9,863 nucleotides of DNA, taken from NCBI GenBank assembly GCA_964514105.1, contig CAZEPJ010000102.1:1-9863 (forward strand), given 5' to 3'. A program made the translations under genes and the position numbers. Shown here one piece after another: positions 1 through 6,333 of the stretch. How positions within the stretch are numbered: position 1 is the first letter of the stretch; every line of letters begins with the position of its first letter. The notes below the pieces were generated by a model that saw only the letters and a program-made list of their open reading frames with translations, was not told the origin of the DNA and made no database searches. Origin of the DNA: CAZEPJ01 sp964514105 (lineage in GTDB: Bacteria > Desulfobacterota > Desulfocorpusculales > Desulfocorpusculum).

Positions 1-622
1 GGGACCCAAATCCACCGCCCCCCTGCCCAGTCCTCCTTGCATTACCGAATGCGCTTCCTCTCTCTTCCCGCGATGGTAATATGGCCGAGGGATCAACTCC
101 TCCCCATCCTACGCCATGTTCGTCACAATTCCGAAAACCTCATAGCGCTGCCCACCGATCTGCATCGTCGAAAATGGAAAGCTCCGTTGAACCTCCATCC
201 CCGGCAACTCAAGCTGCTCGACTGGTACCTCTTGGGACGCTTGCAACACCAAAGCGCATCGGCCTTGTGTATCTCCACCAATGTCGCATCCGTATCCAGT
301 GTCGCTGTCTCCTGTGGGTTGTGCCTCTGGGCACACCCCACAAGTTCCTTGTTCACTCCTCCAAATCCCCGCTCAGGCCCATTCCTCGCAGGGATAAACG
401 CCTTGCCCTCCACTCCAAGCTTCTCCTGTTCCTCATCGTGGAGGGCTTCCAATTACCGAAATACCGACGACGGCGACGGCACTGCCCGACGTGGCTCCTT
501 GTGCCAGCGCCTCTTTATCTCCCGCCACCTCCGGCGCTTCATCCCCTTTGCCTCCGCACGCCCCATCACCCGAAAGACCCCTCGTCCCCCTCAACCAACC
601 TCAAATCGTCCACACACTGCCC
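1..622 (-). pseudogene. Decayed IS1380-family-like transposase remnant
   Basis: Read on the minus strand, recognisable transposase blocks appear in order but in different frames. The first is a GGQCVDDLR..EGDEG block from about 622. Next is a basic stretch ending in VPSPSSVFR, then a TAA stop at 455-453. Then comes LEALHDEEQEKL and the catalytic-type block TLDTDATLVEIHKADAL. After a further frame change near 220 come LPGMEVQRSFPF, FGIVTNM, a TAG stop, and a HRGKREEAHSVM block that continues off the left edge. The blocks resemble IS1380-group DDE transposases, where TLDxDAT carries the first Asp and the R..xxEE..H block carries the Glu. The part that should carry the second Asp (an RSDSA-like block) is missing, so an internal deletion joins KRPKRYQ to the LPGMEV block. 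The gene is dead: at least two stops, two frame changes and one deletion. Family assignment is from remembered motifs and could be off at subgroup level. Confidence 0.7.
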
Positions 623-686
623 ACCCCTCAATTTGGACGCAATGAGGAAAAACGGCGTCTTCTGACTTCCCAAGAGATCATCAGGC

Positions 687-716
687 TTGGCATGGCCCCG
701 GCGGGGCTGCTAAGAT
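687..716 (+). promoter_or_regulatory. Candidate sigma-70 promoter of the yjbQ gene
   Basis: TTGGCA (687-692, 5/6 to consensus) and TAAGAT (711-716, 4/6) are separated by 18 bases, which places transcription start near 723, about 36 bases before the ATG. The spacer contains a 5-bp inverted repeat, GCCCC (695-699) and GGGGC (703-707), which could be an operator or chance in GC-rich DNA. Confidence 0.45.
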
Positions 717-758
717 CGAGGCCGCACCACCGCCCAACCCGTCGCCGGAGGTCCGCCC

Positions 759-1160
759 ATGGCCACAGTGTCCCTTCGCACCCGCCAGCGCGTGGAGATG
801 ATCGACATCACCGGGGAGGTCCAGCGGGCTCTGTCCGACTCGGGTGTCCGGGACGGCCTCTGCCTGGTCTACTGCCCCCACACCACCGCGGCCGTGACCA
901 TCAACGAGGGGGCGGATCCCATGGTCTGCCGGGACATCTCGTCCCATCTGTCCCGTTGGGCCCCCCGGGAGGGGGACTACCGCCACATGGAGGGCAATGC
1001 CGACGCCCACATCAAGGTGGCGGCGGTGGGGCCTTCCCAGACCCTCTTGGTGGAGGGAGGCGCCCTTAGACTGGGGACGTGGCAGCGGATCTTCTTTTGC
1101 GAGTTCGACGGGCCGCGAAGCCGCCAGGTGTGGGTCAAGGCCGTGGGCGGAGCGCCCTGA
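759..1160 (+). CDS. yjbQ: YjbQ/UPF0047 family protein (secondary thiamine-phosphate synthase type)
   Basis: This 133-residue protein has full family length. It carries the family's signature blocks: CPHTTAAVTINE (39-50) with the conserved His-Thr-Thr, a GNADAHIK block (79-86) with conserved Asp and His that probably form the metal/active site, and GTWQRIFFCEFDGPR (106-120). Members are small cytoplasmic trimeric proteins. Some can replace ThiE weakly in vivo, hence the name secondary thiamine-phosphate synthase; the real physiological role is not settled. The ATG is preceded by GGAGG with 7 bases spacing. The gene has its own candidate promoter and converges on the VOC gene, with stops 41 bases apart. 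No other thiamine gene is in the window, so a thiamine role here rests on family knowledge alone. Confidence 0.93.
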   Translation: MATVSLRTRQRVEMIDITGEVQRALSDSGVRDGLCLVYCPHTTAAVTINEGADPMVCRDISSHLSRWAPREGDYRHMEGNADAHIKVAAVGPSQTLLVEGGALRLGTWQRIFFCEFDGPRSRQVWVKAVGGAP

Positions 1161-1167
1161 CTCCGAA

Positions 1168-1192
1168 GGGGGAGCCCGGTTCCCCGGCCCCC
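1168..1192. terminator. Possible bidirectional terminator hairpin between convergent genes
   Basis: The 41-base gap between two converging stop codons holds a GC-rich imperfect inverted repeat: GGGG with a 2-base bulge and GCC, facing GGCCCCC. There is no T-tract on either side, so intrinsic termination is uncertain. Position is the main argument. Confidence 0.3.
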
Positions 1193-1201
1193 ATCCTCCC
1201 T

Positions 1202-1591
1202 TCACGCCGGGCCGATCCGCTGGACCAGCTCCACCACGATCTGATCCGGACCCCGGATGAAGCCGAACCGCACCCCCGCCGCTTCCTTGACGGGGGCCAC
1301 CGAGGCGTATCCCTTGGCCGTGAGGCGGGCGTACTCGGCGTCCACGTCTTGCACCTCCACCCCCAGGTGGTGGTAGCCCAGGCGGGTCCGGGAGGCGTCG
1401 TCCAGGCGCCCCTCCTCGTCCCGCGCCACCCTCAGGTTGACCCCCACGCCCCCCAGCTCCAGCTCGGCGCCGTCGGCGTCCCCGAACTTGCGGAGCTTGA
1501 TGAGCCGAGCCCCCAGCTCCTGACAGAGAAAGGCACGCATGGCCTCCAGATCGCTGCAGATCAGGTGCAGGTGATGGAAGCGGTTCGACAT
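1202..1591 (-). CDS. VOC (glyoxalase/dioxygenase fold) family protein
   Basis: The protein has 129 residues, the size of a single VOC domain with two beta-alpha-beta-beta-beta modules. Module one begins FHHLHLICSDLEAMRAFL (5-22) and module two begins GYHHLGVEVQDVDAEYARL (72-90). It ends GPDQIVVELVQ (114-124), the usual C-terminal strand with a metal-binding Glu. Likely metal ligands are His7, His75 and Glu121, with one more from the middle strands (Glu43 or Glu45). Substrate cannot be read from the sequence; it may be a lyase, isomerase, dioxygenase or resistance-type binding protein. The start is firm: AGGAGG stands 6-7 bases before the ATG, and the longer open frame upstream is only antisense-like carry-over through hisH. 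The gene lies 55 bases downstream of hisH on the same strand and is probably cotranscribed with it. Confidence 0.9.
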   Translation of the reverse strand: MSNRFHHLHLICSDLEAMRAFLCQELGARLIKLRKFGDADGAELELGGVGVNLRVARDEEGRLDDASRTRLGYHHLGVEVQDVDAEYARLTAKGYASVAPVKEAAGVRFGFIRGPDQIVVELVQRIGPA

Positions 1592-1646
1592 CGGTCCCTC
1601 CTGGACGTGGTTTTTCGACTCCCCGGCTGGCTCCGGGCCGCCCCGG

Positions 1647-2282
1647 TCAGAGGAGATCGAGGAAGTTCCTGAGGAGCCGGAGCCCCGGCTCCTGGCTCTT
1701 CTCGGGATGGAACTGGCACGCGAAGAGGTTTCCCTTCCTGACGCTGGAGACGAACTCCACCCCGTACTTCGTGGTGGTGGCCACGACCCCCGGGTCCCTG
1801 GGCCGGACGAAGTACGAATGAACGAAGTAGAAGTGGGCCCCGGGCGGGAGGCCTCGAAGATGGGGAGCCTCCCCAACGAGCTCCAGGTCGTTCCATCCGA
1901 TGTGGGGGACCTTAAGGGGCGTCTCCTGGCCGGTCTCGGGATCCCGGATCCGGGAGGGGAATCGGGCAACCGATCCCGCCAGGACTCCCAGCCCCTTGGA
2001 GAACCCGAACTCGTCGCTCTCCTCGAACAGGATCTGGAGGCCCAGGCAGATCCCCAGGTATGGCTTGCCGCTTCGGATGGCGCCCAGGATGGGCGGAATC
2101 AGGCCGAGCCGGGCCAAGTTGCTCATGCAATCCCCAAACGCCCCCACCCCCGGCAGGACCACGGCCTGGGCCGCCGCCACCGCATGGGGGTCATCGGTGA
2201 GGCGGGCGTCGGCGCCCAGGTGCCGGAACGCCTTCCACACGCTCCTCAGGTTCCCCATGCCGTAGTCCACGATGGCGACCAT
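1647..2282 (-). CDS. hisH: Imidazole glycerol phosphate synthase, glutamine amidotransferase subunit HisH
   Basis: This 211-residue class I glutaminase has the length expected for HisH. It opens with MVAIVDYGMGNLRSVWKAF, typical of HisH. It has the oxyanion region LPGVGAFGDCM (43-53), the nucleophile elbow GICLGLQ with Cys79, the PHIGWND block (126-132), and the FHPEKS block giving His192 and Glu194 of the triad. With HisF it would use glutamine ammonia to turn PRFAR into imidazole glycerol phosphate and AICAR in the cytoplasm. The ATG at 2282 has AGAGG upstream and a candidate promoter 34-62 bases away. hisF and other his genes are not in the window. The upstream neighbours are the GNAT-like genes and the downstream one is a VOC gene, so either the his genes are scattered or this is a paralogue serving another amidotransfer pathway. 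The former is the default reading. Confidence 0.95.
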   Translation of the reverse strand: MVAIVDYGMGNLRSVWKAFRHLGADARLTDDPHAVAAAQAVVLPGVGAFGDCMSNLARLGLIPPILGAIRSGKPYLGICLGLQILFEESDEFGFSKGLGVLAGSVARFPSRIRDPETGQETPLKVPHIGWNDLELVGEAPHLRGLPPGAHFYFVHSYFVRPRDPGVVATTTKYGVEFVSSVRKGNLFACQFHPEKSQEPGLRLLRNFLDLL

Positions 2283-2315
2283 GCCAACCTCTGCCAGCTC
2301 ACGCGATCTCGATGA

Positions 2316-2344
2316 ATGGTAGCGCGGAAGCCCGTTGCCGGCAA
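2316..2344 (-). promoter_or_regulatory. Candidate promoter with palindromic -35 region upstream of hisH
   Basis: On the minus strand, TTGCCG (2344-2339, 4/6) and TACCAT (2321-2316, 4/6) are 17 bases apart, giving a leader of roughly 25-30 bases to the hisH ATG. The -35 box sits inside a perfect 10-base palindrome, TTGCCGGCAA (2335-2344), a possible operator. Confidence 0.4.
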
Positions 2345-2368
2345 GACGAACGGATTTGGTCAACGGGC
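2330..2368. repeat. 8-bp inverted repeat spanning the end of the GNAT gene
   Basis: GCCCGTTG (2330-2337) and CAACGGGC (2361-2368) are perfect inverted copies around a 23-base loop and cover the stop codon of the GNAT-like gene. A hairpin here could end or attenuate upstream transcription before the hisH promoter, but no T-tract follows it. Confidence 0.4.
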
Positions 2369-3202
2369 CGGCGCATCCCGCAGGCGCCGCGTCGCCGACG
2401 GGGTGATATCCCAGCTCGCCTCCACGTACGGCAGGAACGGCCCGGCCCCCCACTTGGCCTTGAAGGAGCGAATTCCCGGGTTCACCCCCAGGCCCAGGTT
2501 CATGCGGGCCTGTCCCCGGATCCGGGCCTCCTCCAGGAGGTGGGACAGGAGCAGGTCCGAGCTGCCCGGCGGCGCCGCCTCGGGGTCCCGAAAGGCGAAC
2601 ATGTACATGGCGGTGTGCAGGGACGAGAACTCGCCAACGGCGAAGGCGGCCAGCCGGCCGTCGGCCAGGCGGGCCGACAGGAGGACGCTCCCCGGCGAGG
2701 CGGCCAGGTACTGGGGAAGCCGTCCGTAGATCCGCCGTGTGCCGAGGGAAAGGGCCTTGCGGTCGAGATACCTCCGGATCAGGGCCCGGTGGGCCTCCCC
2801 CAACGTGCCCCCCTGCTCGACCCGCAGCTCCCGCCCGGGGCGCCCCAGGAGGTTTCTGAGCTTCTGTCCTGGCCCCGGCGGGGGCACGGGGACCGACAAG
2901 TACTGGTCCGCCCGCACGCAGGAGCCCGGGGGGGCCTGGGGCGGGAGCGCCGGCCCCATGACCGTGATGCGGCGAAGTCCGGGCGTGCCCAATGCCTGCT
3001 CCACGGCCCGGGCCATGGCGTCCTCGTCCCGGGGGTCGAGGAGGGGATAGCCCACCACGGTGAAGGCGTCCTGGAAGGCGTACCCCACGCACGGCCCCAC
3101 CAGGCAGGGGCGTGTCCCGGCCACGGCCCGTACGTAGGGGATCACCTGCTCGGGCACCACGGCCTGGGCCGTCACCCGGGCCAGATGGTCGGGCCCGATC
3201 AT
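2360..3202 (-). CDS. GNAT-fold (FemAB/BioF2-like) acyltransferase-like protein, stand-alone paralogue
   Basis: The 280-residue cytoplasmic protein has no signal peptide or membrane segment. Its C-terminal half carries a GNAT/FemAB-type core: AMYMFAFRDP (198-207), a long helix SDLLLSHLLEEARIRG (215-230), then MNLGLGVNPGIRSFKAKWG (234-252). The xLGxGVN..I..FKxKWG pattern resembles the end of FemAB-like and PEP-CTERM-associated acyltransferases. The N-terminal half (VPE at 17-19, GPCVGYAFQDAFTVVGYPL at 36-54) is also seen in the next gene upstream, so both proteins share the whole fold. It probably transfers an acyl or aminoacyl group to an amine, but donor and acceptor are unknown. Its ATG overlaps the upstream TGA as ATGA, which means translational coupling and argues that the two proteins act together. 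A lipid- or tRNA-dependent aminoacyl transfer role (LPG-synthase-like) is an alternative. Function is uncertain; reality as a gene is strong. Confidence 0.85.
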   Translation of the reverse strand: MIGPDHLARVTAQAVVPEQVIPYVRAVAGTRPCLVGPCVGYAFQDAFTVVGYPLLDPRDEDAMARAVEQALGTPGLRRITVMGPALPPQAPPGSCVRADQYLSVPVPPPGPGQKLRNLLGRPGRELRVEQGGTLGEAHRALIRRYLDRKALSLGTRRIYGRLPQYLAASPGSVLLSARLADGRLAAFAVGEFSSLHTAMYMFAFRDPEAAPPGSSDLLLSHLLEEARIRGQARMNLGLGVNPGIRSFKAKWGAGPFLPYVEASWDITPSATRRLRDAPAR

Positions 3203-4890
3203 CCGCACCTGCTCACCCTGAAGCCGGCCTCCTGGAGCATGGGCCGCAGGTTGAGCAGGTGTGCCGCGCCCACGAATACCGCGCAGCGCCCCTCTTGAAG
3301 GAACGGCTTCATGCGTTCCAGGAACAGGGCGTCCCTGCGGCCGATCACCGCCTCGGTGCGCGTGGGGAACTCGGTGCTGGTCCCCAGCATGGCCGTGAGG
3401 TCGCCCCGGAGATACGCTCGCAGGTTCCGCCGGGTGTAGTCGTCCCATTGACGGCATCGGCGGAAGAAGTCCACGATGCGCTGGACCGGGATCGCCTCCA
3501 GGGTCTCGATCTGCTCCTCGATGGTCTCCATGGCCGCCACGGCCTTGCCCATGTCCAGTGCCACGCCCCGGGCCTCCAGGTCCACGGAGAGCTGCCACCC
3601 CTTGCGCGCCAGGTACCCGGACCAGATGGCGAAGAAGGCCATCCAGGGCCGGGCATCCCTGAGCAGCCCTCGCACGTCGGGGGCGCGGTGCCACTCGATC
3701 CCCAGGACCCGGGCCCAGAATCCCCGGGGTCCGCACACCACCCGCTCCAGGCGGCGGATCGCCTCCTGCCCCAGGGCGTCGTCGAGGCGGGGGGGCCCGG
3801 ACGCGGGGCTCTTCCCGATCTCGGCGACGCGATCCAGGCTCGCCGGATCCAGGGGGCCCTCGAAGAGCACCGTGTCCACGCCCTGAAACAGCCGGCGAAA
3901 CGAGCTCTCGAAGCTGAAGCAGAAGAAGTGGGCCGTGCCCCCGATCCAGGAGCGGCGCCCGTGCTTCTCCACCTCCCAGAGCATGGCGAAGCGCCTCTGC
4001 TCGGGAGCAGTGACGGCTGCCTTCCCCTGGGAACTTGCCCTTGCGGGGGCGGCGGCCACGGCTTGCATGAGGCCCGCCATGGCCGAGCGGGTCCGGACGG
4101 GCTCTTGCCAGGCGGCCATCTCGTACGGCATGGCGGGGCGCCCCCCCCACTTGGTCTTGAAGCGCCGGATCCCGCCATTGACCCCCAGGCCCAGATGCAG
4201 GAAGGCCTTGCCCCGGCGTCGGGCCGCCCGGATCATAGCCAGAAACAGGGCGTCCGATGCGTGGGGGGTGCGCTGCTGTTGCGGGCGAGCCCCGATGAGG
4301 TAGCTCAGGAACCGAGCGGGGGAGGCGTCCACGAGAAAGGAGGCAGCCAGGCAACCTTCCGTGTCCCACGCGTTGAGCAGGGAGAGGCCGGGGACCCGGG
4401 CGAGCACGTCCTCGGTGCGGGCGAAGAGCTCCCGCACGTTGTCCGGCAGGGCCGCCCTCCCCACGAATTCCGCCCAGAGGCGCCGGTGGGCCGCCGTGAA
4501 GGCGCGCCCTTCCTCCAGCCGCAGGCAGGCCGCCGCCCGCTCCGCCTGTCGCGCCAGGCGGGCGGGGATGGGGGCGTCTGCCTCAAGGACGTAGTACTCG
4601 TCCCGCTCCCGGCAGTGGAGCCGCAGCCGTTCGGGAAGGGACGGGCAGATGGCCCAGCAGTCCCTGGCCCGGGTGCGCCGCAGGGCCGCGGACAGCGCCT
4701 CCTCGAACCCATCGGGCGTGTACTCCCCCGAGAGGGGATAGCCCACGGCCACCAGCCACTCCGCCGCGGCCAGGAAGAGGTACGGCCCCGTCAGGAACGG
4801 CTCCCCCCCCGACATGGCCGCCATGAAGGCCGCCGAGTGCTCCGGCACAGCGGCCCGCTCCATGACGTCTCGCAGCTCGGCGGGATTCAA
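3199..4890 (-). CDS. GNAT-like acyltransferase domain fused to a TraB/GumN (Tiki-like) domain
   Basis: The protein has 563 residues from the TTG start chosen here (590 from ATG at 4971). Residues ~10-265 are the GNAT-like domain: VPE at 15-17, GPYLFLAAAEWLVAVGYPL (35-53), GLGVN (234-238), FKTKWG (244-249). After a ~40-residue Ala/Arg/Gln linker, residues ~303-563 form a full TraB/GumN domain. That domain shows the first GxxH motif as GTAH (318-321), a conserved Glu in VLFEGPLD (Glu344), the GK..AxMETIEEQ block (448-460), and the second GxxH as GAAH within FVGAAHL (541-544). In Tiki, the GxxH pair and Glu bind metal for proteolysis; bacterial members (TraB/PrgY, GumN) are mostly uncharacterised. 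All three motif positions are kept, so the domain looks active. Unlike many GumN proteins it has no signal peptide or anchor, so it should be cytoplasmic. It is the first gene of the block and overlaps its paralogue by ATGA. Domain identities are good; the joint function is unknown. Confidence 0.87.
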   Translation of the reverse strand: MNPAELRDVMERAAVPEHSAAFMAAMSGGEPFLTGPYLFLAAAEWLVAVGYPLSGEYTPDGFEEALSAALRRTRARDCWAICPSLPERLRLHCRERDEYYVLEADAPIPARLARQAERAAACLRLEEGRAFTAAHRRLWAEFVGRAALPDNVRELFARTEDVLARVPGLSLLNAWDTEGCLAASFLVDASPARFLSYLIGARPQQQRTPHASDALFLAMIRAARRRGKAFLHLGLGVNGGIRRFKTKWGGRPAMPYEMAAWQEPVRTRSAMAGLMQAVAAAPARASSQGKAAVTAPEQRRFAMLWEVEKHGRRSWIGGTAHFFCFSFESSFRRLFQGVDTVLFEGPLDPASLDRVAEIGKSPASGPPRLDDALGQEAIRRLERVVCGPRGFWARVLGIEWHRAPDVRGLLRDARPWMAFFAIWSGYLARKGWQLSVDLEARGVALDMGKAVAAMETIEEQIETLEAIPVQRIVDFFRRCRQWDDYTRRNLRAYLRGDLTAMLGTSTEFPTRTEAVIGRRDALFLERMKPFLQEGRCAVFVGAAHLLNLRPMLQEAGFRVSRCG

Positions 4891-4897
4891 GGCAGAA

Positions 4898-4902
4898 CCT
4901 CT
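4898..4902 (-). promoter_or_regulatory. Ribosome binding site supporting a TTG start at 4890
   Basis: AGAGG on the minus strand lies 7 bases before an in-frame TTG (4890-4888). The in-frame ATG at 4971 has no Shine-Dalgarno match, and its 27 extra residues are Arg/Gly-rich and lack counterpart in the paralogue. A later ATG at 4863 has no good site either. Confidence 0.5.
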
Positions 4903-5073
4903 TTCACCGGCCCCTCGCTCGCGTCTTCCCCCGCCGCGAAACCATTTCACATCCTTCACAGAAGCGGTCATTCATTCGGCGAGGCGATCCGGCGACACCG
5001 ACCCTCACGATCCGGGCCTGGCGACAACGCCGCGGAGATGCCAACAGGGTGCTGACGAGGGGGCAAACGATTG

Positions 5074-5205
5074 TCAGAGTTCGTCCCGGCTGCGCATCCT
5101 GAGGAGCAGCACGTGGCGCCTCACCAAGTGGCAACAGCTCCGCTCCGTGCGGACGGCATGGCGACGCCCCATGACGGCCCGCATGTCGTCGAGGAGTTGG
5201 CTGGA
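5074..5205 (-). pseudogene. N-terminal fragment of an integron/phage-type tyrosine recombinase
   Basis: The minus-strand reading contains SQLLDDMRAVMGRRHAVRTE followed by a basic helix with LVRRHVLLL and ending RSRDEL then a stop. This matches the SAM-like N-terminal core-binding domain of IntI/XerC-like integrases, which typically read LLDxVRxxIRxxHYSxRTExxYVxWIRRFIxFHGKRHPxxM. Some typical aromatic positions (Tyr after His, Trp before Ile-Arg-Arg) are already replaced, consistent with decay. No catalytic domain (RHRY residues) follows in any frame. The fragment starts about 180 bases upstream of the GNAT-TraB gene. It could be chance similarity, since it is only ~44 residues. Confidence 0.5.
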
Positions 5206-5391
5206 CACGCACGGCCTTCCACTCCCCGGCTGTTCCGGGCCGGCCGCCGGGAGCGGATTGATATTGCCTTCGAGCAAATCTACCCGTACCAGCCTCCAAT
5301 ATCAACATATCAGACAGAATGGCTTAATACCCGAGTGTGAGCCACCCCGAGGAGGCAACGCCGATGGCGAGACGGATCGGAGACTGAGCGA

Positions 5392-5551
5392 GTGAAACAC
5401 AGCGAGATCGTCAACTTCCCCTGGGGCGTCGCGGATCTCATCCGCGACACCTTCCAGCGCGGCAAGCACCAGGGCGTCATCCTGCCGCTCACTGTCCTGC
5501 GCCGCCTCGACTGCGTGCTCGCCTGCAGCAAGGAAAATGTGCTCGCCAAGG
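5392..5551 (+). pseudogene. hsdM: Truncated hsdM: N-terminus of a type I restriction-modification methyltransferase
   Basis: Residues 2-53 of this reading (HSEIVNFPWGVADLIRDTF, then VILPLTVLRRLDCVLACSKE) match the N-terminal helical domain of HsdM (N6-adenine methylase subunit). Everything after about residue 53, including the SAM-binding and NPPF/Y catalytic motifs, is absent. The reading starts at a GTG at 5392. A better ribosome binding site (AGGAGG) serves an ATG at 5364 in another frame that stops at 5387, which suggests a frameshift near the original start. The reading runs without a stop into sequence resembling HsdS. Confidence 0.75.
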
Positions 5552-5880
5552 TGGCGGGTCCCGACTTAGACGGCGTTTGCACGAGCGAGATCCTGCCCCT
5601 TCAGCCAATGGCGGCATATTCGCAAAGGCACGTAATGTAAGAGCTGTTGAACCCACCGTACATTCGCTGGCGCGACTCGCTGACGTAAGGAACCAAGATG
5701 CCTCGACTCGGTCCCGACCAGGTCGCCGACAGCTTCGTGAGTCTGCCGCCACACACGGAGCAACGTGCCATCGTCGCCTACCTCGACCGGCATACGGCGC
5801 GGATCCATGCGCTGGTGGCGAAGAAGGGACGGCTGATCGCGCTGGTGCAGGAGCAGCGCACCGCTGTGATTCCCGTGTCT
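5552..5880 (+). pseudogene. hsdS: Truncated hsdS: C-terminal part of a type I specificity subunit
   Basis: In frame with the hsdM piece, VAGPDLDGVCTSEILPLQP resembles a target-recognition-domain segment of HsdS. The frame then stops at 5640, and the homology resumes in another frame. From 5689, GTKMPRLGPDQVADSFVSLP and EQRAIVAYLDRHTARIHALV are the conserved C-terminal repeat region and its coiled-coil (then ALVQEQRTAVI). Similarity ends near 5875, where a normal HsdS would finish ISAAVTGKIDVR. The first recognition domain and most of hsdM were therefore lost in one large deletion, and further indels and the downstream junction finished the gene. No hsdR is visible. Confidence 0.75.
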
Positions 5881-5911
5881 TGCGCCCGGATCCCTGGACA
5901 GAGGTGAAGGC

Positions 5912-6288
5912 TCATGCGGCGGCCTCTTTAAGGCGCATTGTACGGTGTGGAGGGGACGTCATGAAGCCCAGCTTCTCCAGCCGCCCATGGTGGTTTTGAT
6001 CGTGGAAGAACTTGGCCGCAGGGGCTCTGACCCCATCGACCCTGCGCAAGATCCGACCGCAGATGACCTGCTCATCGAGCGTTCGGAAGAAGCGCTCCAC
6101 CGCCCCGTTGGTTTCGGGATCGGATACAAAGGCAAAGCTTGGCGCCGTCCCCCAAGAGCGGATCTGGTTCAGGAAATGATCGGACAGATACGGGGGCCCA
6201 TGCCCGACTGTGAGCTTCAACCCTCGGCCACATCTGCTCCCGCTGCGCTGAAGACCTCCGTGAGCCTCGTACAGACCCCCTGGGGGGC
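5912..6288 (-). pseudogene. Integrase-core (rve) transposase remnant, C-terminal half
   Basis: The minus-strand reading has HGPPYLSDHFLNQIRSWGTA, FAFVSDPETNGAVERFFRTL, and the terminal RLEKLGFMT block of an IS3-like DDE/rve transposase. The catalytic Asp normally read in SDHGPQY is replaced: the text reads VGHGPPY. The conserved Glu survives in NGAVERF. The preceding segment (GVCTRLTEVFSAAGADVAEG, from about 6288) is in another frame, so there is also a frameshift. The first Asp and the N-terminal half are missing. It lies head-to-head with the plus-strand remnant that begins near 6334. Confidence 0.75.
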
Positions 6289-6333
6289 ATCAAGCATGCG
6301 CTTCTTGGCCGCATCGAGCTCCCGCTGTGGAGA

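Larger units (their letters stand above)
4891..5391. other. Mostly non-coding stretch upstream of the GNAT-TraB gene
   Basis: Apart from the ribosome site at 4898-4902 and the recombinase scrap at 5074-5205, I see no supported gene. An AT-richer patch lies near 5255-5330. No clear promoter for the minus-strand block could be picked out. Confidence 0.4.

Noticed and set aside
37..665. Two plus-strand ORFs of ~200 residues at the left end
   Set aside because: They are antisense to the transposase remnant, are rich in Ser/Pro/Arg with no domain, and have no ribosome site.
2283..3092. Upstream extension of hisH giving a 481-residue ORF
   Set aside because: HisH homology begins exactly at the ATG at 2282, which has a ribosome site. 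The extension is a shadow of the GNAT-like gene.
3203..4369. Upstream extension of the GNAT-like frame giving a 669-residue ORF
   Set aside because: The extra 389 residues are Gly/Pro/Arg-rich shadow of the fusion gene. The ATG at 3202 in the ATGA overlap marks the true start.
3112..5055. Plus-strand ORF of 647 residues opposite the GNAT-TraB gene
   Set aside because: It is a long antisense frame typical of GC-rich DNA, Gly/Pro/His/Arg-rich and without motifs. The minus strand carries full domain motifs over the same bases.
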